Shown here: piece by piece, positions 1-5,092 of the stretch
Layout: every line of letters begins with the position of its first letter
Position numbering within the stretch: position 1 is the stretch's first letter
Origin: Saprospiraceae bacterium
Lineage (GTDB): Bacteria; Bacteroidota; Bacteroidia; Chitinophagales; Saprospiraceae
Length of the DNA stretch: 5,092 bases
Reading direction: 5' to 3'
NCBI GenBank assembly: GCA_016787375.1
Contig: JAEUUM010000336.1
Coordinates: 1 to 5,092 of the forward strand
Notes under the pieces: model-generated
Databases searched by the model: none
Told to the model about the DNA's origin: nothing
Seen by the model: the letters and a program-made list of their open reading frames with translations, nothing else
Translations under genes and position numbers: made by a program

Positions 1-2081
1 TTATCTGAATTCAGATACATTTGACCTTTCATTCCGCTTGTGGGTGCGGTAAAAGTTCCATCAAAAGAGCCAAATTGATTTGTCGTAAACGTTTTTTCTT
101 CTACTTTTTGAGAATTGGTATTAAAAAAAGAAATAGTCACTTTATTATTGGCTGAAATCTCAGATTTTCTTCCAATTCTCTTAGCAAGCAAACCCTTAAA
201 ATATATGGTTTGACCGGGGCGATAAATGGAGCGATCTGTGTACAAATAAGTTTGGAAATACGAATTATCGGGTTGCTTCTCGCGGTAATAGCTTCCCCCA
301 GTGCTAACTTGATAATTGTCCTTTTTGTAGGATGCTTCAATCAAATAATTGAGATCATATTCGTTTTGTTTCCTTCCCAGCTTGACTCGAATAAAACCGT
401 CTTTATCAGGTTTAAGCTTCTTAAACAATACCTTTTTTATTATTTCCCAATTGTTGCCATTAAAGATACTCTTCACCTCTGTGACCTTAACCGAAATATC
501 CTTCAATGGAGCGCCTGTAGATCTGTTCGTTACCAATATGTCAGTTGTTTCGCCTTCTGTTCCTATCATAATTGCAAGGTCACTTACTTTAAAGGAAGTA
601 AAAGAAGAAGCAACCGAATTTTCAACTTTAAAATCTTTATCAGAACTAAAGAAAATAATGTATTCCCCGGCAACCAGGGGGTCAATTTTGAATTCAGTAG
701 AGTGTTTCCTAAAGTCACCCGGGTCTGAGAGGTCAACGCCACCACTTTGAACAAAATCAAGAGATTTGAGGTAATTCAAAACAGACTCTATATTACCGGA
801 ATTATTCAACTCTGCTATTGCCTTTTGTATGCTTTCAGAATTTTTTATGATTCTAAAATGCAGGGCCTTTGAATTTCCATATTTCAAGAAAGCTAATACA
901 GGCTTGGAAGGCTGGTTAGTTTCCTCCAGTGTAATCTCGAGAGTTGTTTGTTCAAGTTGCATTTTGAAACCAATGCATTCTGCAATTTCCATTGCATTGG
1001 GATAAGCCTGTATACATTCGACAGCAAGCGAGTGAGCGAGCTTCAAATCCCATTTCTTCAACTCAGATATCCCATCCCACTCTTCACCCGACTTCATATA
1101 ACTTTGAACCAATTTTGCGTAAACCCGCGCTGTCAGTGGATTATTTTTATTTTGCAGGATAAGATTATTTAGAGCTGCTCTGAACAGTTCTACTTTCTGT
1201 TTTAATGGACTATTCGAATTTACAAAGTCGAGTCTGCGCAAATCGGCGTCCAAAAAAGCATCAACATTTGCATCTTTGGCATGAAAAGCGAGCCACCTCT
1301 GCATAAGATTTACCAAAAGATAGTCGGGACTTATGGTGTCATGATTTGGAAAAGCATAAACCATGAACTTTGTTGCGACATCAAATAATGCAGGATCTGT
1401 TAAACGAAATGGCTTTACCGGTTTGTTTAATTGAGCACGGGTATTTGTAAAATGATCAATAGCCCTTGAGATAAGAACATCTGACAACGAAGGCCTTAAG
1501 GTTGATGAATTGTTTCCGGGTAAAATGATTGAGGAATATTTGCCAATGGGAATATTCAATACGGACAAATCCTCAACGGAAGTCAGATAAAGTTTGGTCA
1601 CCTCTGATTCAAAGTCCTTTTCTGACCATGTAGCCATATCTTGCTTCTCAAATCCTGAAGTATTGGTTCGATCGTGGATAGTCCAACGGTTATTTTCAAG
1701 ATAGTTCCAGATCATTTCAGCCAAAATTGACTGCAAGACAGCTTTTTGGGCTCCAGATGCGCTTTCAACTTTTTCTAGCCATACAGGCAACAGAGTATCT
1801 TTGGTGCTTTCTGAAACTTTTGAAGTGGCGTCAGACCAGTAAATCAATGCTTTAACCTGTTGTGGTTCATCCTGTTGCTTAATTGCATAAGCCCAAACCT
1901 CATTGATTTTTTCCAAAGCAGACTTTGGCAAATTATCCTCTTGAAGAAGTTTGTCTATCTCCTCCCATTTTTTTGTGTATGCGTCAGGACTATCCATATT
2001 CTGCGTAAATGCACTATTTGAAAATGTAAAAAAATAAAGTAAAAAGCCTATAATCGGTTTGCAAGAGATTTGGTTTTTCAT
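1..2081 (-). CDS. MG2-domain / alpha-2-macroglobulin-like secreted protein, N-terminal part (cut by window edge)
   Basis: The reading frame is open without a stop from the ATG at 2079-2081 to the left edge, giving about 693 residues; the C-terminus is missing. Residues 1-27 look like a Sec signal peptide (basic start, hydrophobic IIGFLLYFF core, small residues before TQN). Cys7 precedes the hydrophobic core, so there is no lipobox and a soluble periplasmic or secreted protein is likelier than a lipoprotein. Residues 30-370 appear mostly helical. From about 379 the sequence turns beta-rich: an MG-like segment (LAFLKYGN near 397-404), then a Bacteroidota-style macroglobulin segment (VSDLAIMIG near 499-507; ILVTNRSTGAPL at 515-526), then the diagnostic MG2 motif TDRSIYRPGQTIYFKG at 615-630. 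Known members are often well over 1500 residues and are thought to trap proteinases or guard the envelope; many carry a thioester CxEQ motif. That region is outside the window, so the thioester and trapping function cannot be judged. The upstream region is shared with the divergent peroxiredoxin gene. The family call is secure; the role is inferred. Confidence 0.9.
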   Translation of the reverse strand, partial: MKNQISCKPIIGFLLYFFTFSNSAFTQNMDSPDAYTKKWEEIDKLLQEDNLPKSALEKINEVWAYAIKQQDEPQQVKALIYWSDATSKVSESTKDTLLPVWLEKVESASGAQKAVLQSILAEMIWNYLENNRWTIHDRTNTSGFEKQDMATWSEKDFESEVTKLYLTSVEDLSVLNIPIGKYSSIILPGNNSSTLRPSLSDVLISRAIDHFTNTRAQLNKPVKPFRLTDPALFDVATKFMVYAFPNHDTISPDYLLVNLMQRWLAFHAKDANVDAFLDADLRRLDFVNSNSPLKQKVELFRAALNNLILQNKNNPLTARVYAKLVQSYMKSGEEWDGISELKKWDLKLAHSLAVECIQAYPNAMEIAECIGFKMQLEQTTLEITLEETNQPSKPVLAFLKYGNSKALHFRIIKNSESIQKAIAELNNSGNIESVLNYLKSLDFVQSGGVDLSDPGDFRKHSTEFKIDPLVAGEYIIFFSSDKDFKVENSVASSFTSFKVSDLAIMIGTEGETTDILVTNRSTGAPLKDISVKVTEVKSIFNGNNWEIIKKVLFKKLKPDKDGFIRVKLGRKQNEYDLNYLIEASYKKDNYQVSTGGSYYREKQPDNSYFQTYLYTDRSIYRPGQTIYFKGLLAKRIGRKSEISANNKVTISFFNTNSQKVEEKTFTTNQFGSFDGTFTAPTSGMKGQMYLNSD
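2000..2081 (-). other. Signal peptide of the MG2-domain protein
   Basis: The first 27 or so residues have a positively charged start (MKNQ...K), a hydrophobic stretch IIGFLLYFFTF, and a polar end with small residues (SNSAFTQ), followed by an acidic mature start (NMDSPD). Cleavage probably falls after SNSA or just before TQN; the exact site is not certain. No cysteine sits at a lipobox position. Confidence 0.7.
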
Positions 2082-2328
2082 AAATCATAGATTGTTTGAA
2101 ATATTGATGCAAGATAGTAGCAGAAGGTTGTATTAAGTGAATGGCACAAATAATTTTTATCTGAATTTGCAAGAAACCGCATACCTCACAAACAAATCAA
2201 CTTGCATACGATACAAGAAAACTGACATAAAAATGAAATTTTGTTATGTAACTTATGTGGCATTTATTCAATTGTTAAATTCAGAACTTTGTCTTACCAA
2301 ATCATTATCCACATTTAAAACACACAAA
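2082..2328. other. Divergent intergenic region between the MG2-protein gene and the peroxiredoxin gene
   Basis: This 247-base AT-rich stretch must hold the promoters of both divergent genes. The peroxiredoxin frame stays open upstream to an ATG at 2137, but the 64 residues this would add resemble no part of the family, so I treat it as non-coding. A short perfect inverted repeat GTTA-TG-TAAC lies at 2243-2252 and could be an operator half of some kind, though repeats this short occur by chance. I found no convincing Bacteroidota promoter (TTTG, 19-21 bases, TANNTTTG) for the minus-strand gene and only a one-mismatch -7 candidate for the plus-strand gene. Confidence 0.6.
2284..2291 (+). promoter_or_regulatory. 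Possible Bacteroidota-type -7 box for the peroxiredoxin gene
   Basis: GAACTTTG matches the Bacteroidota -7 consensus TANNTTTG at all but the first fixed position. It would start a transcript near 2297 and give a leader of about 30 bases to the ATG at 2329. The matching -33 TTTG is not clear at the expected spacing, so this is a weak candidate. If real, it supports the short start at 2329 and excludes the start at 2137. Confidence 0.2.
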
Positions 2329-3024
2329 ATGGAAATCCAAATTGAAAAACAAGTGACGCCTATGCCTAGAATTGGCGACACGGCACCAGAATTTAAAGCC
2401 AATACAACACAAGGAGAAATTCACTTCCCAATTGATTATCAGGGAAAATGGGTAATACTTTTCAGTCATCCGGCAGACTTCACACCGGTCTGCACATCCG
2501 AATTCATGACATTCGCTAAAATGGAGCCTGAATTTGAAAAGCTCAATTGCAAATTGGTAGGTCTGTCAATTGATGGATTATACAGTCATATTGCATGGCT
2601 GAGAACCATTAAAGAAAAAATAGAGTTTAACGGAATGAAAAATATCGAAGTTAAGTTTCCTCTAATAGAAGATATTACCATGGAAATTGCCAATAAATAT
2701 GGCATGATTCAACCCGGGGAAAGCAGCACCAAGGCCGTAAGAGCGGTATTTTTCATTGATCCTAAAGGAATCATCCGAGCGATAATTTATTACCCATTGT
2801 CAATGGGCCGAAATTTTAGCGAATTAAAAAGAGCACTCATTGCTATGCAAACAGCCGACAAACACAACATTGCTACACCGGCAGACTGGACTCCGGGCAA
2901 TGATGTTATCGTGCCTCCTGCAGGCTCTTGCGGCACAGCAAAAGAGAGAATGGAAAGTGACTCTGATATGAAATGTTATGATTGGTTCTTCTGTACCAAA
3001 CCACTACCGATTGAAAAGATATAG
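2329..3024 (+). CDS. Peroxiredoxin, AhpC/TSA family, archaeal-type (Prx6-like) 2-Cys enzyme
   Basis: This 231-residue thiol peroxidase is expected to reduce hydrogen peroxide and alkyl hydroperoxides in the cytoplasm, using electrons from a thioredoxin-like donor. The thioredoxin-like AhpC/TSA fold starts at about residue 14 (RIGDTAPEF). The active-site loop HPADFTPVCTSEF contains the PxxxTxxC motif: Pro48, Thr52 and the peroxidatic Cys55. The conserved Arg138 follows in KAVRAVFFIDP. The C-terminal arm holds Cys201, Cys216 and Cys222; CYDWFFC has the same six-residue Cys spacing as the resolving-cysteine region of the Aeropyrum-type enzymes, so a 2-Cys mechanism is likely. Length fits the group, with a short tail after Cys222. 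I chose the ATG at 2329 because homology starts just after it and it follows an A-rich leader (AAAACACACAAA) typical of Bacteroidota; the frame is open to an ATG at 2137, but that extension looks spurious. The gene appears intact and stands alone, 254 bases before the next gene. Confidence 0.93.
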   Translation: MEIQIEKQVTPMPRIGDTAPEFKANTTQGEIHFPIDYQGKWVILFSHPADFTPVCTSEFMTFAKMEPEFEKLNCKLVGLSIDGLYSHIAWLRTIKEKIEFNGMKNIEVKFPLIEDITMEIANKYGMIQPGESSTKAVRAVFFIDPKGIIRAIIYYPLSMGRNFSELKRALIAMQTADKHNIATPADWTPGNDVIVPPAGSCGTAKERMESDSDMKCYDWFFCTKPLPIEKI

Positions 3025-3065
3025 TTAACAATGATTTATTTATGGTGCTTTGGATGATTGGTTAT

Positions 3066-3090
3066 CTTTTCGAGAAGCAGTTTTTCTTTT
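3066..3090 (+). terminator. Possible weak intrinsic terminator of the peroxiredoxin gene
   Basis: CTTT-TCGA-GAAG can form a four-pair stem (one T-G wobble) with a four-base loop, followed by CAG and the T-rich run TTTTTCTTTT. The run is typical of terminators but the stem is short and AT-rich. A longer-range pairing of AAAAGATA (3013-3020, at the end of the gene) with TATCTTTT (3063-3070) competes with it. The position, just after the stop at 3024, is right; the structure is weak. Confidence 0.25.
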
Positions 3091-3174
3091 GTTAAGAACT
3101 GAATCAGTAGATATTTTATTTTTTTGATTTTTACTATAAAAGATTTGTTGATGAAACAATTGATCAACTCTCCT

Positions 3175-3190
3175 CCGGGTTAAAGCCCTG
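3175..3190. repeat. REP-like near-palindrome (GGGTTAAAGCCC core)
   Basis: CCGGGTTAAAGCCCTG folds into a small hairpin with GGG paired to CCC, a T-G wobble and a TAAA loop. It is distinctly more GC-rich than its surroundings and follows a pyrimidine stretch CTCTCCT. It resembles the GGGCTAAAGCCC type of intergenic palindrome that I recall recurring in Bacteroidota genomes. Only one copy is in the window, so its repeated nature is inferred. Confidence 0.3.
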
Positions 3191-3278
3191 ATTAGTATTA
3201 TCTATAAATATTTGATTATTTCAAAAACAGAATCTAATTACAAAAGGCACTGTCTTTCAAACGAAGGGCGTTATATTT

Positions 3279-4280
3279 ATGACTATCAAAAATCGTAGAT
3301 ATATGAACCCTATTTGGACACAAGTAATCATTCAATCGACACTCAGACATAAGAAAAGAGGCGACAACCAAAAACAAGTATATTCTGCTTATGTTTTAGC
3401 CAAGGCCCATCGTGAATTGCTGATAAACCTAAAAAGACATTTAAAGGACATCCTTCTGATTACCGTCGGGATTTTCTCTGCCGCATTTGGGTTCAAAGGT
3501 TTTTTGCTAACGAACCATTTCATTGATGGCGGAGCTACCGGAATATCCTTACTTATTTCAGCAATAACCGGAACACCCTTATATATTCTCATAATTTGCG
3601 TAAATATCCCTTTTGTTGTACTTGCCTATCGTTTGTTAGGGAGGATTTTTGCCCTCAAGACCGGATTGGCAATTGGAGGGCTTTCACTTTGTCTTGCTAC
3701 AGTAGTATTTCCGAATGTCACAAACGACAATCTACTCGTAGCAGTATTTGGCGGATTTTTTCTTGGGGCCGGAATAGGACTAGCAGTCAGGGGCGGTAGT
3801 GTCATCGATGGCACGGAAGTGTTGGCTATTTATTTGAGTCGAAAATTAGGAACCACCATTGGAGATGTCATCATCATTATCAATGTTTTTATCTTTTCAG
3901 CAGCAGCCTACTTTTTGTCAATTGAAGCTGCAATGTATTCGATGATCACTTATTTATCTGCATCAAAAACACTGGATTTTATAGTAGAAGGTATTGAAGA
4001 GTACATTGGCGTCACAATCATTTCACCCCAAAACGAACGAATCAGGCAAATGATTATCGAAACAATCGGGAGAGGTGTTACGGTGTATCACGGCAAAAAA
4101 GGTTATGGAAAAAAGGGTGAGGCGAAAGAAACCGACATAGTATTCACAGTTGTCACCCGACTTGAACTAGGCAAACTCAACATTGAGATCGAAAAAATCG
4201 ATCCATCAGCTTTTGTGGTCATGAATAGCATCAAAGACACCAAAGGCGGGATGATTAAAAGCCGACCGTTAAAACATTGA
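3279..4280 (+). CDS. YitT family membrane protein (DUF161 transmembrane region plus C-terminal DUF2179 domain)
   Basis: This 333-residue integral inner-membrane protein has no established transport substrate or enzymatic activity in the family. About five hydrophobic segments are visible, near residues 57-77, 99-117, 125-145, 152-171 and 197-217. Family motifs are present: FIDGGATGISLLIS (81-94) after the first segment and RGGSVIDGTEVLA (171-183) after the fourth. The soluble C-terminal domain, from about 245 to 328, carries GRGVTVYHGKKGYGK (264-278), the characteristic DUF2179 loop, and ends with a beta-rich VVMNSIKDTKGG. The frame is intact. The first 50 residues are a basic, hydrophilic extension beyond the membrane core. 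The start is uncertain: the ATG at 3279 has only GAAGGGCG, well upstream, as a possible ribosome site, and the in-frame ATG at 3303 (residue 9) is a good alternative. It converges with the oxidoreductase gene downstream. The family assignment is firm; the function is unknown. Confidence 0.92.
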   Translation: MTIKNRRYMNPIWTQVIIQSTLRHKKRGDNQKQVYSAYVLAKAHRELLINLKRHLKDILLITVGIFSAAFGFKGFLLTNHFIDGGATGISLLISAITGTPLYILIICVNIPFVVLAYRLLGRIFALKTGLAIGGLSLCLATVVFPNVTNDNLLVAVFGGFFLGAGIGLAVRGGSVIDGTEVLAIYLSRKLGTTIGDVIIIINVFIFSAAAYFLSIEAAMYSMITYLSASKTLDFIVEGIEEYIGVTIISPQNERIRQMIIETIGRGVTVYHGKKGYGKKGEAKETDIVFTVVTRLELGKLNIEIEKIDPSAFVVMNSIKDTKGGMIKSRPLKH

Positions 4281-4453
4281 AAGGAAATTATGCAGCAGCT
4301 TCAATCGTTTCCGGCTATCAGAATCTTCTCAAATGTCTCGTAAAAAACAGAAAGTAATTTAATCTTGGGAAGTAAAAAGACATAATAAAACTCAGATTAA
4401 ACGCAATGCTGCATTTACCTAAAAAGGAAAAAACACCATAGAATAACTGATAC
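4281..4453. other. Convergent intergenic region with nested inverted repeats
   Basis: This 173-base AT-rich gap lies between the stop codons of two converging genes, where terminators are expected. Two perfect 8-base inverted repeats are nested: outer ATGCAGCA (4290-4297) with TGCTGCAT (4407-4414), and inner TTTAATCT (4358-4365) with AGATTAAA (4394-4401), enclosing a 28-base loop. Neither is followed by a clear T-run on either strand, so they are poor classical terminators. The outer pair is far apart and may be chance. A tiny ORF starts inside the outer left arm. Confidence 0.45.
4290..4343 (+). CDS. Possible 17-residue small ORF after the yitT-like gene (doubtful)
   Basis: An ATG at 4290 opens 17 codons (MQQLQSFPAIRIFSNVS) ending in TAA at 4341-4343. 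It begins 9 bases after the stop of the yitT-like gene and is preceded by GAAAGGAAATT, a purine-rich stretch that could serve as a ribosome site and is better than that of the larger genes here. The peptide resembles nothing I recognise and has no signal peptide or membrane segment. An ORF this short is expected by chance, so it is listed only as a candidate for translational coupling or as decayed sequence. Confidence 0.12.
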   Translation: MQQLQSFPAIRIFSNVS

Positions 4454-5092
4454 TTATAACACTACACGTTTTACATCTACTTCTTCCATCAATGGAGTTC
4501 CAGATTCGATGTTATCAAGAAGCTGCACAGAGAAAAATGGTGCAAGCGAAACTCCTTTTGTGCCCATACCATTCATAATCCAAAAATTCTCTAAATCCGG
4601 ATGTCTTCCAATGTATGGTCTCCGATCAAGTGAGCAAGCCCTTATACCGGCTGTGTGATCGACAACATCATATTCGAATTTGGTAAAACTATTTAACTTT
4701 TTTACGATTCGGTCATATCCGGCTTTTGAAGGCCTCTCATCTTTGGAATCCCATTCATAATTTGAACCAACCCAATACAAATGCTCATTTTCGGGAATTA
4801 TATTGGTTGCACTTTTTATCATCTCCTTCAAATCATATCCGTCAGGTTTGATATGTAAAACTTCACCTTTAGCATTTTTATATGGCAAAAAGTCAAAATA
4901 ATGTTTACTTAATCCATTATATCCATCTGCAAAGATTATATTTTTAAAAAAACAATCTTTGTACTGTATTCCATTGGCACTTAGCTTTAACTGATCTGCT
5001 TTGACTAAGGTATCAAACAACAAATGGTTCGTATGCAGAAATTCCTGCCATCTTTTGAGTAGCTTTTTGATATCGACAACCATCGCAGATTT
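4454..5092 (-). CDS. FAD-dependent oxidoreductase, DAO family, C-terminal part (cut by window edge)
   Basis: The frame runs open from the right edge to a TAA at 4454-4456, giving 212 residues of the C-terminal part of a flavoenzyme related to D-amino-acid oxidase, glycine oxidase and similar amine oxidases. The ATG at 5081-5083 is internal, because three more codons precede it in frame and the N-terminal GxGxxG nucleotide-binding fold is absent. Counting from the edge, visible family features are ADGYN (55-59), the 'cell has acquired a product' strand of the FAD domain; FLPYKNAKGEVLHI (68-81), the usual start of the substrate domain; AGIRACSLDRRPYIGRHP (148-165), with the conserved Arg that contacts substrate carboxylates in this family; and GMGTKGVSLAP (175-185), the C-terminal FAD contact. 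Relatives oxidise amines or amino acids to imines with release of hydrogen peroxide or transfer to quinone; the substrate cannot be read from this fragment. It converges with the yitT-like gene across 173 bases. Confidence 0.85.
   Translation of the reverse strand, partial: KSAMVVDIKKLLKRWQEFLHTNHLLFDTLVKADQLKLSANGIQYKDCFFKNIIFADGYNGLSKHYFDFLPYKNAKGEVLHIKPDGYDLKEMIKSATNIIPENEHLYWVGSNYEWDSKDERPSKAGYDRIVKKLNSFTKFEYDVVDHTAGIRACSLDRRPYIGRHPDLENFWIMNGMGTKGVSLAPFFSVQLLDNIESGTPLMEEVDVKRVVL

Larger units (their letters stand above)
3025..3278. other. Intergenic region with several short palindromes
   Basis: This 254-base AT-rich gap lies between two plus-strand genes. I see no ORF of note. It holds a weak terminator-like hairpin and T-rich run at 3066-3090, the inverted repeat GTTGAT-N10-ATCAAC at 3147-3168 with the palindrome TTGATCAA at 3160-3167 inside it, and a REP-like near-palindrome at 3175-3190. 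AATATTTG at 3207-3214 differs from the Bacteroidota -7 box at one fixed position but has no visible -33 partner. The gap length suggests that the downstream yitT-like gene has its own promoter. Confidence 0.55.

Noticed and set aside
210..1172. Plus-strand open frames of 74-172 codons at 210-728, 349-750 and 948-1172
   Set aside because: They lie antisense to the continuous MG2-protein frame, which has clear family motifs, and their translations resemble nothing.
1..2168. TTATCTGAATT occurring both at the window start and near 2158
   Set aside because: An 11-base AT-rich match within the window, one copy being inside coding sequence, is most simply chance and has no extended similarity.
3013..3070. 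AAAAGATA / TATCTTTT perfect inverted repeat as the peroxiredoxin terminator
   Set aside because: The arms are all but one A/T pairs, the loop is 42 bases and the left arm lies inside the coding end; it is too weak for a confident terminator call.
3389..3814. Short open frames on both strands inside the yitT-like gene (3389-3592, 3596-3799, 3626-3814)
   Set aside because: They overlap the intact YitT frame with its recognised motifs and have no independent support.
5081..5083. ATG as the true start of the FAD oxidoreductase gene
   Set aside because: The frame stays open to the window edge and the FAD-binding N-terminal half of the family is missing, so this is an internal methionine of a cut gene rather than the start of a truncated one.
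1..5092. CRISPR array, tRNA or rRNA gene, insertion sequence, toxin-antitoxin pair or defence island
   Set aside because: I found no regularly spaced repeats, no cloverleaf or rRNA-like stretch, no transposase motifs and no paired small genes; all sizeable frames belong to ordinary chromosomal families.

Overview
This AT-rich window looks like ordinary chromosome from a member of the Bacteroidota. The organism call is an inference. It rests on start codons preceded by A-rich leaders with little or no Shine-Dalgarno sequence, a very long MG2/alpha-2-macroglobulin-type surface protein, and the style of the YitT and FAD-oxidoreductase proteins.

Layout: (1) Positions 1-2081, minus strand, hold the first 693 or so codons of a large secreted MG2-domain (alpha-2-macroglobulin-like) protein. 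Its C-terminus lies beyond the left edge. (2) Positions 2082-2328 are a divergent intergenic region. (3) Positions 2329-3024, plus strand, encode a 231-residue 2-Cys peroxiredoxin of the archaeal-type (Prx6-like) AhpC/TSA group, with peroxidatic Cys55 and a C-terminal Cys pair. (4) Positions 3025-3278 are intergenic, with several small palindromes. (5) Positions 3279-4280, plus strand, encode a YitT/DUF161-DUF2179 membrane protein. (6) Positions 4281-4453 lie between convergent genes and hold nested inverted repeats and one tiny possible ORF. (7) Positions 4454-5092, minus strand, hold the C-terminal 212 residues of a DAO-type FAD-dependent oxidoreductase. Its N-terminal Rossmann half lies beyond the right edge.

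The genes do not form an evident operon. The MG2 gene and the peroxiredoxin diverge, the peroxiredoxin and yitT-like gene are co-directional but about 250 bases apart, and the oxidoreductase converges on the yitT-like gene. The likely roles are envelope defence or proteinase trapping, peroxide detoxification, an unassigned membrane function and amine oxidation. I see no shared pathway.

I found no CRISPR array, tRNA, rRNA, transposase, phage gene or recognisable defence system, and no convincing new system. The points most worth checking are small: a degenerate REP-like palindrome, the nested repeats and tiny ORF in the convergent gap, and two start-site questions.
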